A stretch of 42,641 bases of DNA, taken from UKL13-2 sp947085425 (GTDB taxonomy: Bacteria; Pseudomonadota; Gammaproteobacteria; Burkholderiales; Usitatibacteraceae). The DNA lies in contig CAMTWK010000006.1 in assembly GCA_947085425.1 (NCBI GenBank), positions 1-42,641 on the forward strand. Reading direction: 5' to 3'. The notes beneath the pieces are model-generated. The model was not told where the DNA came from and searched no databases. It was given only the letters and a program-made list of their open reading frames with translations. Below are positions 1-8,340 of this stretch, in pieces (within the stretch, counting starts at the first letter, position 1; the number at the start of each line of letters is the position of its first letter). The translations under genes and the position numbers were made by a program.

Positions 1-72
1 CGAAGCAGTGCTTCGCAAAACCCCGCACTCGCCGTCCGCAGCGTCCGCCGCTTCGATCCGGCCAATCGACTC

Positions 73-123
73 CAACAAATACAAACGCCACCCGAAAAAG
101 CCGGGTGGCGTTTGTATTTGTTG
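73..123 (-). terminator. Rho-independent terminator of tmRNA
   Basis: Positions 73-94 and 102-123 are perfect reverse complements (22 bp) around a 7-base loop. The hairpin begins at the CCA end of the tmRNA. Read on the minus strand, the distal arm holds a T-rich run (GTTTGTATTTGTTG), as expected for intrinsic termination. The first bases of the stem overlap the mature 3' end. Confidence 0.85.
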
Positions 124-484
124 GTGGAGCCGGCGGGAATCGAACCCGCGTCCGCAAGCCTTCTACAGGCCGATCTACATACTTAGTTCCCCGTATTTAT
201 TTCTGACCACGTACACGCCAAGGGGCGGGCTGGTACGCAGCGAGTCACCTTAATTTAACCTGACACCAAGTGACCCGATGGCAGGCGATCCTCGTTAATG
301 ACTCTGCTGTATCTTGCGATACCCGGCGTTAAGGCCCACCGGTGCAGAGCGCGGCTGGTTTTTAGGCAGCTAGTGCGTAGTTTTCGTCGTTTGCGACTAT
401 TTGTTTGCGGTTGTATTTACGAGGTGACCACCCCTCGGTATGCACGGTTCTGCTTGTTGCCCACGTCGAAACCAGGTCGGCCCC
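122..484 (-). ncRNA. ssrA: Transfer-messenger RNA (tmRNA)
   Basis: tmRNA rescues ribosomes stalled on broken mRNA and tags the nascent chain for proteolysis. On the minus strand the molecule begins GGGGCCGACCTGGTTTCGAC near 484, the typical tmRNA 5' end, and finishes with the T-arm GGTTCGATTCCCGCC and TCCACCA at 122, so CCA is encoded. The tag reading frame runs from 392 down to 362: GCA AAC GAC GAA AAC TAC GCA CTA GCT GCC TAA, giving ANDENYALAA, the usual proteobacterial tag with the protease-recognised ALAA end. The length of 363 nt is normal for the one-piece form. The gene starts only 25 bp after the gph stop codon, so its promoter must overlap the end of gph. No convincing -35/-10 pair could be assigned. 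Confidence 0.96.
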
Positions 485-509
485 GAAATCGATATGTATG
501 TGAATTATC

Positions 510-1196
510 TCACGCTATAAGGATGGGGGTGCGGTCAAATAATTCAAGTAGCTCGAGCGGGGTGCGCACGCTGGAGTGGGCATTCCACGTGCAGGGGTCG
601 GTGCCACCCAAATAACCGTATAACGCGATGACACTTTTCATGCCGGCCGCATGGGCGGCGATGATGTCGCGCTCGTCGTCACCAACGTACCAGCAATCGT
701 TGGCGGCGACTCCCAACAGTGCGGCGGCGTGTAACAGTGGCGCGGGGTGCGGTTTGGCATGGGGGGTGGTGTCGCCACTGACAATACAGCCGGCACGGGT
801 ATCGAGCCCGAGTTGTTTAACGAGTGGATTCGTAAAACGACTGGCTTTGTTGGTGACAATGCCCCAGGCGATGTTGCTTTGTTCGAGCCGAGTTACGGTT
901 TCGTCCATGCCGTCAAAAAAACGTGTGTGATGGCATAGATTGGATTCGTACAGTGCTAAAAACGCATCACGCAGGGTTTCAAATTCGGCATCGCCGGGTG
1001 ATTTGTTGAAGGCCACGCTGATCATGCCACGCCCGCCGCGCGACACATGTTCCCGGTATGACGAGTGGGGCAAAATGTCCATTCCGTGGGCTTGACGAAG
1101 CATATTTGCCGCAGTCGCCATGTCTGGCGCGGTGTCTGCAAAGGTGCCGTCGAAGTCAAACAGAATGGCTTTGGGGGCGGGGAGTTTGGGTTTCAA
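510..1196 (-). CDS. gph: Phosphoglycolate phosphatase (HAD family)
   Basis: HAD-superfamily hydrolase that removes phosphate from 2-phosphoglycolate, a product of oxidative DNA-end repair and oxygenase side reactions. Motif I is LFDFDGTFADTAPD, with nucleophile Asp14 and acid/base Asp16 when counted from the proposed start. A helical cap follows, then motif II/III with TNKAS, and motif IV GDDERD. About 228 residues, normal for Gph. The frame stays open upstream into the DUF1501 gene, but no ATG lies between that gene's stop (1219) and motif I. I therefore propose the TTG at 1196, 22 bp after the DUF1501 stop. No Shine-Dalgarno sequence is visible, so translation may be coupled to the upstream gene. 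The ubiG-gph pair is common in betaproteobacteria. The exact substrate within the Gph-like group is inferred from sequence and neighbourhood. Confidence 0.85.
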   Translation of the reverse strand: MKPKLPAPKAILFDFDGTFADTAPDMATAANMLRQAHGMDILPHSSYREHVSRGGRGMISVAFNKSPGDAEFETLRDAFLALYESNLCHHTRFFDGMDETVTRLEQSNIAWGIVTNKASRFTNPLVKQLGLDTRAGCIVSGDTTPHAKPHPAPLLHAAALLGVAANDCWYVGDDERDIIAAHAAGMKSVIALYGYLGGTDPCTWNAHSSVRTPLELLELFDRTPILIA

Positions 1197-1218
1197 AATA
1201 ATCGATGCAAAGAAAGCA

Positions 1219-2406
1219 TTAGTTGCGGATGAAGTCGATCGGTTTGAAGCGACGCTGGAACACTCCGTCGGCGTTGCCACCCCACCAAGTTTCAATGACA
1301 GAGGTGTAGAGCGCGCGGTAATCGGTGGTGGGCGGTGGACCGTCGATTTGAAACACATTGACCACCGGCATGGGCGCACCGATCAGTCCACCCTTGACCT
1401 TGCCACCGATTGCAAAATGCACACCCGCCCAGCCGTGGTGGGTGCCTTGTTTGTCGTTTTCCTTTGGGCTGCGGCCAAATTCGTCATAGGTAAATAACAG
1501 GGTGTCATCCCATTGGTTTATTTCCTGCATGCCACGCCGAAATGCGGCCAAGCCATTGGCCAGACGCGTTAACACCGGCCCGTGGTACTTCAATTGATCC
1601 CAGTGGGTGTCAAAGGCGTGATGCTGATCACCGTCGGCGGCATTCAGGGTGATATGGATGACGGGTGGCGCCAAACCGGCGGCAGCGAGTTCCACGGTGG
1701 CTTGTAATGCTTGGCCAAAGTCGTCGCCGGCGAAGGGTGTTTTGAGGGCGACGGGGGACGGCAATTGAAAGGTCTTGGCGGTTTTGGCTGATTTTGGCGT
1801 GGTGAGGTAGGCGGTGTCGATGACCTTACGACGGCTTAACCATTCGTTTGGGTAAACCATATTGATGACGCCGAGTTTTCCCCCACGGAAGGGGCCCATC
1901 GGATCGGCTTCACGAATATCCAAATCACCAAAGGCGAGCGCATCGATATTTGATTTGATCTGTGATTGATTGGTCAGGCGCGCACGCGTCACCCAGCCGT
2001 CATCCAAATACTCATCCGGTGCCGACGCGGTAAACAGGGTTTCGGCATCACGATAGTGCTGGTTGGTGATGTTTTCCTGGCCAATGCCCTGCAAAATCGC
2101 CAGTTGGTTATCCTGCCAAAGGGGCAGGATCGGCGCGAGACTTTGATGCAAGCCCTGATGTTCGTTCAGGTGAATCAGGTTGGCACGTTGTAGCCCGATA
2201 TTGGGTCGCATATTGTAATAACGCGGGTTGGTAAATGGCACCAGCGTGTTGTAGGCATCACTGCCACCCTTTAAATAAACCATCACCAATAACTTGGTGG
2301 CGGCGGTGGTGGAGGCAGGGCGGGCAAAACCAGATGACAGCGGCAAACCTGCCAGCGCCATTGACGACGAGGCAAGTAAAAACTGGCGGCGGCTAAAATT
2401 ATTCAT
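1219..2406 (-). CDS. DUF1501 family protein with Tat signal
   Basis: Member of the DUF1501 group, which resembles sulfatase/alkaline-phosphatase folds and has no firmly known function. The N terminus is MNNFSRRQFLLASSS, a twin-arginine signal (SRRQFLL) with a hydrophobic stretch and an AxA-like cleavage region near residue 28, so export of a folded protein is expected. Recognisable stretches are VYLKGGSDAYNTLVPF near the mature N terminus, GDQHHAFDTHWDQL, and TYDEFGRSPKEN followed by GTHHGWAGVHFAIGG near the C terminus. Length is 395 residues, typical of the family. I chose the ATG at 2406 because it directly precedes the Tat motif; a longer upstream extension adds only non-conserved residues and overlaps ubiG. 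DUF1501 genes often sit beside a DUF1800 gene, which is absent here. Its place between ubiG and gph looks like an insertion into a conserved pair. Confidence 0.88.
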   Translation of the reverse strand: MNNFSRRQFLLASSSMALAGLPLSSGFARPASTTAATKLLVMVYLKGGSDAYNTLVPFTNPRYYNMRPNIGLQRANLIHLNEHQGLHQSLAPILPLWQDNQLAILQGIGQENITNQHYRDAETLFTASAPDEYLDDGWVTRARLTNQSQIKSNIDALAFGDLDIREADPMGPFRGGKLGVINMVYPNEWLSRRKVIDTAYLTTPKSAKTAKTFQLPSPVALKTPFAGDDFGQALQATVELAAAGLAPPVIHITLNAADGDQHHAFDTHWDQLKYHGPVLTRLANGLAAFRRGMQEINQWDDTLLFTYDEFGRSPKENDKQGTHHGWAGVHFAIGGKVKGGLIGAPMPVVNVFQIDGPPPTTDYRALYTSVIETWWGGNADGVFQRRFKPIDFIRN

Positions 2407-2428
2407 GGATACGCTGCATTTTAAAAAG

Positions 2429-3193
2429 CTAAACAGGCTTGCGACAGGCAAGAATGTAATTGACTGACACGTCGTCGGTCAGTTTGTAAATTTGCGTAAA
2501 CGGGTTGTAACTCATGCCGGTAAATTCGCCGACAAGCAAGCCGGCGTCACGCGCAAAACCGGCCAGTTCGGCGGGGGTGATAAAACGCTGGTAATCGTGT
2601 GTGCCTTTGGGCAGAAGATTGAGCACGTATTCAGCGCCCACCACGGCGAATAAATAAGATTTTGGATTGCGGTTCAGCGTCGAGAAAAATATCCATGCGC
2701 CGGGTTTGGCGAGGGCGGCGCAGGCCTTCACGGTCGATGCCGGATCAGGCACGTGCTCGAGCATTTCCATACAAGTCACACAATCAAAACTCTCCGGCTG
2801 CTCAGTCGCCATGTCTTCGGCCGATATCAGGCGGTAATCCAATGCCAACGTATGGCCTGCCGCCTGCATCTCCAGTTTGTGTAGATTGGCGACTTTGAGC
2901 GGTTTATCAGATAAATCGATGCCGGTGACCCGGGCACCTTGGCGCGCCATGGATTCGCTTAAAATGCCGCCACCACAACCAATGTCGATCACCCGCTTCG
3001 CAGGCGACGTTGTCGTCGCCGCCAAACCCACCCGCGCATCAATCAGACTCAAACGCAACGGATTGATGGCGTGTAACGGTTTAAATTCACTGGTTGGGTC
3101 CCACCAGCGCGCTGCCAATGCACCAAACTTGGCGAGTTCGGCCGGATCGACATTTCCAGTCGATGGTGGGACATGATCGGTGGTAGCTTGCAT
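2429..3193 (-). CDS. ubiG: Ubiquinone biosynthesis O-methyltransferase
   Basis: Carries out both O-methylations of ubiquinone synthesis using S-adenosylmethionine, on the cytoplasmic face of the membrane. The SAM-binding motif VIDIGCGGGILSE lies at residues 68-80, followed by ARVTGIDLS (acidic ribose-binding loop) and CMEMLEHVPDP, the signature region of UbiG. An N-terminal DPAELAKFGALAARWWDP segment is typical of the family. Length is 254 residues, slightly longer than E. coli UbiG. The stop codon lies 22 bp before the DUF1501 start, suggesting one transcript with DUF1501 and gph. The upstream amidohydrolase gene ends 85 bp before the ubiG start, so a separate promoter in that gap is possible. 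Confidence 0.95.
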   Translation of the reverse strand: MQATTDHVPPSTGNVDPAELAKFGALAARWWDPTSEFKPLHAINPLRLSLIDARVGLAATTTSPAKRVIDIGCGGGILSESMARQGARVTGIDLSDKPLKVANLHKLEMQAAGHTLALDYRLISAEDMATEQPESFDCVTCMEMLEHVPDPASTVKACAALAKPGAWIFFSTLNRNPKSYLFAVVGAEYVLNLLPKGTHDYQRFITPAELAGFARDAGLLVGEFTGMSYNPFTQIYKLTDDVSVNYILACRKPV

Positions 3194-3278
3194 AAATCAA
3201 TGGGCCTTTAATGACCGGTTAAACGATATGGGGTGAATAAATTAGCTGCGAAGACTCTGAGTTTGATGCGTCATTTTA

Positions 3279-4589
3279 TCAATGGTTGCGAAACCGTTCA
3301 CCCCAGGTTGCAGCTTTTGCCTTGATGGCCGCCAAATCCATTTGTGTCAACATACGATTGTCGAGCAGGCGTTTTCCATTTACCCATACATCGGTGACGT
3401 TTTCGCGTCCTGCGGCGTGCCATAAATGCGAGGCCGGATCATAACAAGGTTGCGTTTCGATTGCGCTTAAATCAACCGCCACCAAATCGGCGGCTTTGCC
3501 TGGCAACAATGAACCGATTTGCTGATCCCATTGCAACGCCTTGGCGGCATTAAGGGTGGCCATTTCTAATGCCTGTAATGCCGGCAACGCGGCGGCATCA
3601 CCACTGATGCCTTTTTGCAGCAGCGTCGCCAAGCGCGTTTCGGCAAACATATCCAATCGATTGTTGGACGCGCAGCCATCGGTGCCAAACCCAATGTTTA
3701 TGCCGGCAGCGAGCATTTGGGCAACTGGCGCAATGCCGCTGGCCAGTTTCAGATTGGACGTCGGGCAATGGGCGACGTGCACGCCACGGGCGTGAAACAA
3801 AGCGATTTCAGTGGGCTGAAGATGCACACAATGCACGGCAATCAGGTTCGGCCCGAGCACCCCCAATCGTTCCAAGCGTTCAATTGGCCGTACACCGTGT
3901 CGTTTCACACTTTCAGCGGGCTCGGCGGCAGTCTCGTGAATGTGGCACATCAACGTCAGGTCATCCATTTCATTGGCAATGGCAACCAGCTTCAAAAACG
4001 TTTGATCCGACACGGTGTAGGGGGCGTGTGGTGTCAGCATTAATTTCAAATTTGGATCGGCGGCAAACATGTCGCGTGATGCCAGCCCGCGCGCAATGTA
4101 CGCATCGGCATCGGCGGCATAAGGAGTTGGAAATTCCAACACCGCGCCACCAAGTGCGGCACGCATGCCTGCGGCTTTGACGGCCTTTGCGCCAATGTCT
4201 TGATAAAAATACATATCTGCAAAGCAGGTCGTGCCGCTGCGGATCATTTCGGCGCAGGCTACTTCGGTTCCGTCGTAGACATAACTCTCCGACAGAAATT
4301 TTGATTCGATCGGCCAGATGTGATCGTTCAGCCAGGTCATTAATGGCGTGTCGTCGGCCAACCCGCGCATGAGTGTCATGGCGGCGTGGGTATGCAAATT
4401 AATCAGGCCGGGAATCAACACGTGGGTGTCGAGATGGATTTTCACGGCATCTGGAAATTGTTGCCGTGCATCAGCGCACGGCAGAATGGCCGTAATCTTG
4501 CCGTCGTTGACGACCACGGCATGATGTTCAAGCATGGTGTGGCGTGGTTCAACCGGGAGAATCCAGCGTGCGGAAATAATTTCAATCAT
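3279..4589 (-). CDS. mtaD: TRZ/ATZ-type amidohydrolase (MTA/SAH deaminase-like)
   Basis: Metal-dependent amidohydrolase of the cytosine-deaminase/TRZ-ATZ group. The closest known role is deamination of 5'-methylthioadenosine or S-adenosylhomocysteine. The metal site is visible: GLINLHTHAAMTLMRGLADD (HxH at residues 66 and 68), CHIHETAAE, AVHCVHL, and GTDGCASNN carrying the metal-binding Asp. The C-terminal LLPGKAADLVAVDL strand closes the composite beta-sandwich. Length is 436 residues from the ATG at 4589. Further upstream codons in frame would run back into the terminator region and are not conserved in kind. The position before ubiG, a SAM-using enzyme that produces SAH, fits an SAH/MTA salvage role, but substrate is inference. 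No strong ribosome-binding site precedes the start. Confidence 0.85.
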   Translation of the reverse strand: MIEIISARWILPVEPRHTMLEHHAVVVNDGKITAILPCADARQQFPDAVKIHLDTHVLIPGLINLHTHAAMTLMRGLADDTPLMTWLNDHIWPIESKFLSESYVYDGTEVACAEMIRSGTTCFADMYFYQDIGAKAVKAAGMRAALGGAVLEFPTPYAADADAYIARGLASRDMFAADPNLKLMLTPHAPYTVSDQTFLKLVAIANEMDDLTLMCHIHETAAEPAESVKRHGVRPIERLERLGVLGPNLIAVHCVHLQPTEIALFHARGVHVAHCPTSNLKLASGIAPVAQMLAAGINIGFGTDGCASNNRLDMFAETRLATLLQKGISGDAAALPALQALEMATLNAAKALQWDQQIGSLLPGKAADLVAVDLSAIETQPCYDPASHLWHAAGRENVTDVWVNGKRLLDNRMLTQMDLAAIKAKAATWGERFRNH

Positions 4590-4642
4590 GTTGGTTTGGT
4601 TGGGGGCAAGCCCATTCGCAAGGGGGTGAAGATGACACAAAC

Positions 4643-4671
4643 AAAAAAGCCCCGCGAGGCGGGGCTTTTTT
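4643..4671 (-). terminator. Intrinsic terminator after the ompA-like gene
   Basis: A-run, GCCCCGC, GAG loop, GCGGGGC, T-run: a perfect 7-bp GC stem flanked by six A and six T, so it can act in both directions. It lies 15 bp after the ompA-like stop on the minus strand and separates that gene from the downstream amidohydrolase-ubiG operon. Confidence 0.92.
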
Positions 4672-4685
4672 GCGAAATTGCAAAC

Positions 4686-5306
4686 TTACTTCTGCGACAC
4701 GCCTTTGAATTCGATTTCGACGCGGCGATTCTTTGCGCGGCCGTCATTCGTTTTGTTAGACGCAACCGGCTGGGTCTCGCCCTTGCCGGAAATCGTGATC
4801 TTCGCTGCTGGGATGCCTTGCGAAACCATATATTCCTTCACGGTGGTGGCGCGACGCTCCGACAGTTTCTGGTTGTAGGCATCGGTACCGATCGAATCGG
4901 TGTGACCAATTGCAATCACCATTTCAACATCAACTTGCTTCATTTTGGCGATGGCTTCATCAATGGCCGTTTTGCCAGCAGGCTTCAGCACGGATTTGTC
5001 AAAGTCAAACAAAGCTTCGGCTTGAATCGAAATAGCCTGTTTCACTGGCACTGGTGCCGGTTTTGGTGCCGGTGCTGGTGCTGGTGCCGGCGGAGGCACA
5101 ACTACAGGAGCAGGTTTTGGTGGCTCAACTTTTTTCGGCATGCAATCCGGGTGGTTAATGCCGCTTGTCTGAACGCAGGCACCAGAGGCGTCGCGTACTG
5201 GGTTGCCAGCGGAATCTACGAGGTTAGGGGTCACGCCCGCGTAGGCAGTTGCGGCGCTTAACAGCGCGGCAGATGCAGTCAACTTGGCAAGTAGGGAAAT
5301 CTTCAT
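4686..5306 (-). CDS. ompA: OmpA-family outer-membrane/peptidoglycan-binding protein
   Basis: Secreted protein that probably tethers the outer membrane to peptidoglycan. Residues 1-23 form a signal peptide ending AYA. A short region with two Cys (GACVQT and PDCMP, a likely disulfide) follows, then a Pro/Ala-rich linker at about residues 57-88, then the OmpA C-terminal domain. That domain shows LFDFDKSVLKP, IGHTDSIGTDAYNQKLSERR and KNRRVEIEF, which include the diaminopimelate-binding Asp and Arg. At 206 residues it lacks the eight-strand beta-barrel of true OmpA, as is common for the betaproteobacterial gene next to gyrA. The start is supported by GGGAG seven bases upstream. It is monocistronic: own promoter candidate and own terminator. 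Confidence 0.93.
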   Translation of the reverse strand: MKISLLAKLTASAALLSAATAYAGVTPNLVDSAGNPVRDASGACVQTSGINHPDCMPKKVEPPKPAPVVVPPPAPAPAPAPKPAPVPVKQAISIQAEALFDFDKSVLKPAGKTAIDEAIAKMKQVDVEMVIAIGHTDSIGTDAYNQKLSERRATTVKEYMVSQGIPAAKITISGKGETQPVASNKTNDGRAKNRRVEIEFKGVSQK

Positions 5307-5423
5307 TTGTTACTCCCGGGAGAATGGAAAATTATTGTCGTTCAGTGTTTGCTGGATGGCAAAACGCTGGAATTAAAAATTAAAGCTGGGTGCATTGCAT
5401 TCCTGCGCCCCGATAACCATGAA

Positions 5424-5453
5424 AATATACACGATAGGCAGGGGCGGGCACAA
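5424..5453 (-). promoter_or_regulatory. Candidate sigma-70 promoter for the ompA-like gene
   Basis: On the minus strand TTGTGC (5453-5448) and TATATT (5429-5424) are separated by 18 bp. This predicts a 5' leader of roughly 110 nt before the ATG at 5306. It lies in the 460-bp divergent gap between ompA and gyrA, which otherwise shows no coding signal. Confidence 0.5.
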
Positions 5454-5654
5454 CCGTCAGCGCCCCTAGAAACAACACGTAGTGCACCTAAGTTGTAGAT
5501 AAACAATAGACTGGCGCATTTTGACTGAATTGCCACGAAATTACAACTACGTCACCTGCCTAAAGCACCATTGATTGTATTGCTGATCTTGTTCAAGGTG
5601 CATCCATAGTGGTTTTACTTGTGTTTGTGGCAATCAAAACTGAATTGTGCTAAA

Positions 5655-5689
5655 TTGGCGTGTTGCAGTTTTACCAAATATCTTATAAA
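5655..5689 (+). promoter_or_regulatory. Candidate promoter region for gyrA
   Basis: Two overlapping weak choices are visible: TTGGCG (5655) with ATATCT (5678) at 17 bp, or TTGCAG (5663) with TATAAA (5684) at 15 bp. Neither is a close match, and gyrA promoters are often supercoiling-sensitive with suboptimal spacing. Confidence 0.3.
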
Positions 5690-5766
5690 TCAAGCGTTTA
5701 GCGCATCGTTTGTGTGGTTGACCAGACGATCAGGCGTAACAGCGCTGTTCTCCGAAGAGTTAGCCA

Positions 5767-8340
5767 GTGACCGAGCCACAAGTCCCCCAGTTTGCCAAAG
5801 AAACCCATCCGATCAGCATAGAAGAGGAGATGCGCACCAGTTTTCTGGACTACGCCATGAGCGTGATTGTCAGTCGCGCCTTGCCGGATGCACGCGATGG
5901 CTTAAAACCGGTGCACCGCCGGGTTTTGTTTGCCATGCAGGAGACCAATAACGTCCACAACCGACCGTTTGTAAAGTGCGCGCGTATTGTTGGTGAAGTG
6001 ATGGGTAAATACCATCCGCACGGTGATACGGCGATTTACGACACGCTGGTGCGTATGGCGCAAAATTTTTCCTTGCGCTATCCATTGATTGACGGTCAGG
6101 GCAACTTTGGCTCGGTGGACGGTGATAACGCGGCGGCGATGCGTTATACCGAGTGTCGGATGCAAAAGATATCATCCGAACTGATGGCCGATATTGATTC
6201 GGATACGGTTGACTATGGTCCGAACTACGACGGCAAGGAAATGGAGCCGTTGGTATTGCCGGCGCGATTCCCGAATTTGTTGGTCAATGGCGCCACCGGT
6301 ATTGCGGTGGGTATGGCCACCAATATTCCGCCGCACAATTTATCGGACGTGATTGACGCTTGCTTGAAGGTGTTGGCCAATCCGGCGGTTGATCTGGAAG
6401 ACTTGATTGATATTGTGAAGGCGCCGGATTTCCCAACCGCCGGCATCATTTATGGCATTGATGGTGTGCGTGAAGGTTATCGCACCGGCCGTGGTCGCTG
6501 CATCATGCGCGCCAGAACCCACTTTGAAGATATGGACAAAGGTGGTCGCCAGTCGATCATCATTGACGAGCTGCCGTATCAGGTCAACAAAGCCAATTTG
6601 CTGATTCGCATTGGTGAATTGGTGCGCGACAAAAAACTTGAAGGTGTATCCGATCTGCGCGATGAGTCGGATAAATCCGGCATGCGTGCGGTGATTGAAT
6701 TAAAACGCGGCGAAGTGCCGGAGATTGTGCTGAACAATCTTTACAAAATGACGCAAATGCAGGAGTCGTTCGGCATGAACATGGTGGCACTGGTCGATAA
6801 CCAGCCGCGCCTGTTGAACCTGCGCCAATTCTTGGATGCCTTCCTGCGCCATCGTCGCGAAGTGGTCACGCGTCGTACGGTATTTGAACTGCGCAAAGCA
6901 CGTGATCGCGGCCACGTATTGGAAGGTCTGGCGGTTGCGTTGTCCAACGTCGATGAAATTGTTGAGCTGATCAAATCCGCGCAAACACCCGCCGAAGCCA
7001 AAATCAAATTAATGGGCAAGGTATGGCGCTCAAAGCTGGTCGAGGAAATGCTGGCACGCGCCGCAGGCGACCAGGCTGAGGCATTCCGGCCGGAGGGGTT
7101 GCCAAAAGAATTTGGTTTGGGCACCAGCGGTTATCTTTTGTCGGAAACGCAGGCGCAACGCATTCTCGAAATGCAATTGCAGCGTTTGACCGGTTTGGAG
7201 CAGGACAAGATTGTTGCTGAATACAAAGAAGTGATGGACCGCATTGCCGATCTGCTGGATATTTTGTCGAAGCCTGAACGTGTGACGACCATTATTGTTG
7301 CCGAGTTAAAGGAAATTAAATCCCAGTTTGGTGACAAGCGTCGCTCCGAAATTGTCGCCAATGCCGGCGAAATTTCAATTGAAGATTTGATCGCCAATGA
7401 AGAAGTGGTGGTGACCATGTCGCACGCCGGCTACATCAAGTACCAGCCGGTGGCGGATTATCGTGCGCAAAAACGCGGTGGCCGTGGCAAACAGGCGACC
7501 GCCACCAAAGAAGACGATTTCATCGAAAATTTGTTCATCGCCAAGACCCATGACTACGTGTTGTGCTTCTCGAATAAAGGGCGGGTGCATTGGCTGAAGG
7601 TTTATGAAATTCCGCAAGGCTCGCGCGGATCACGCGGCAAGCCAATCGTGAATTTATTGCAGTTGCAGTCGGACGAAAAAATTTCAACGGTTTTGCCGGT
7701 GCAGGAATTCCGCGACGACAGTTTTGTATTTTTTGCCACTTCCGCCGGCACGGTGAAAAAGACCGCGTTGTCCGACTTCGGCAATCCACGCAAGGCCGGC
7801 ATTATTGCCATTGCGCTTGATGAGGGGGATTCGCTGGTTGGCGTGGCGATCACCGACGGCAAATGTGATGTCATGCTGTTTTCGGATGCGGGCAAGGCGG
7901 TTCGTTTTGAGGAGTCCGACGTGCGCTCGATGGGGCGTGATACCCGTGGTGTGCGTGGCATGAATCTCGCCAAAGGCGGCAAGGTGATTTCGATGCTGGT
8001 TGCCAAAAATGAGGAGGATTCCGTGTTGACCGCAACCGAATTCGGTTATGGCAAACGTACCGCCATTACCGAATACACCCGTCATGGTCGCGGCACCCAG
8101 GGCATGATCGCCATCCAAACCTCATTACGCAATGGCAAGGTGGTGGCGGCGGAGCTGGTTCGCCCTGAAGATGAAATCATGATGATCACCACCGCGGGTG
8201 TGTTAATCCGTACCAAAGTGACACAGATTCGTGAAATGGGTCGTTCCACACAAGGCGTCACCTTGATCAATTTGGATGAAGGCACCAAATTGTCCGGGTT
8301 GCAAAAAGTAGCCGAATCTGATGACGAGGAAGCCGAATGA
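5767..8340 (+). CDS. gyrA: DNA gyrase subunit A
   Basis: Subunit A of gyrase, which cuts and rejoins DNA to introduce negative supercoils together with GyrB. The catalytic tyrosine lies in AAAMRYTECRM (Tyr127, equivalent to E. coli Tyr122). The quinolone-resistance region reads HPHGDTAIYD, with Thr88 where E. coli has Ser83 and Asp92 where it has Asp87. The C-terminal DNA-wrapping domain has six-blade repeats and a GyrA-box QKRGGRG near residue 568. Length is 857 residues, normal. The start is a GTG at 5767, just before TEPQVPQFAKE, with a purine-rich GAAGAG upstream. The stop codon overlaps the next start (ATGA), so the small downstream gene and serC are probably co-transcribed. Confidence 0.98.
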   Translation: MTEPQVPQFAKETHPISIEEEMRTSFLDYAMSVIVSRALPDARDGLKPVHRRVLFAMQETNNVHNRPFVKCARIVGEVMGKYHPHGDTAIYDTLVRMAQNFSLRYPLIDGQGNFGSVDGDNAAAMRYTECRMQKISSELMADIDSDTVDYGPNYDGKEMEPLVLPARFPNLLVNGATGIAVGMATNIPPHNLSDVIDACLKVLANPAVDLEDLIDIVKAPDFPTAGIIYGIDGVREGYRTGRGRCIMRARTHFEDMDKGGRQSIIIDELPYQVNKANLLIRIGELVRDKKLEGVSDLRDESDKSGMRAVIELKRGEVPEIVLNNLYKMTQMQESFGMNMVALVDNQPRLLNLRQFLDAFLRHRREVVTRRTVFELRKARDRGHVLEGLAVALSNVDEIVELIKSAQTPAEAKIKLMGKVWRSKLVEEMLARAAGDQAEAFRPEGLPKEFGLGTSGYLLSETQAQRILEMQLQRLTGLEQDKIVAEYKEVMDRIADLLDILSKPERVTTIIVAELKEIKSQFGDKRRSEIVANAGEISIEDLIANEEVVVTMSHAGYIKYQPVADYRAQKRGGRGKQATATKEDDFIENLFIAKTHDYVLCFSNKGRVHWLKVYEIPQGSRGSRGKPIVNLLQLQSDEKISTVLPVQEFRDDSFVFFATSAGTVKKTALSDFGNPRKAGIIAIALDEGDSLVGVAITDGKCDVMLFSDAGKAVRFEESDVRSMGRDTRGVRGMNLAKGGKVISMLVAKNEEDSVLTATEFGYGKRTAITEYTRHGRGTQGMIAIQTSLRNGKVVAAELVRPEDEIMMITTAGVLIRTKVTQIREMGRSTQGVTLINLDEGTKLSGLQKVAESDDEEAE

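Noticed and set aside
41..300. tRNA gene suggested by a T-arm-like GGTTCGATTCCCGCC sequence on minus
   Set aside because: It is the tRNA-like 3' end of the tmRNA; no anticodon arm is present and the tag frame is found upstream.
510..1379. Longer gph start within the DUF1501 gene
   Set aside because: It would add about 61 residues translated from the alternate frame of DUF1501, without HAD-family similarity.
4386..5261. Long plus-strand open frame opposite the ompA-like and amidohydrolase genes
   Set aside because: It is antisense to two well-supported genes, crosses their terminator and has a repetitive Arg/Trp/Cys-rich translation created by the Pro/Ala linker on the other strand.
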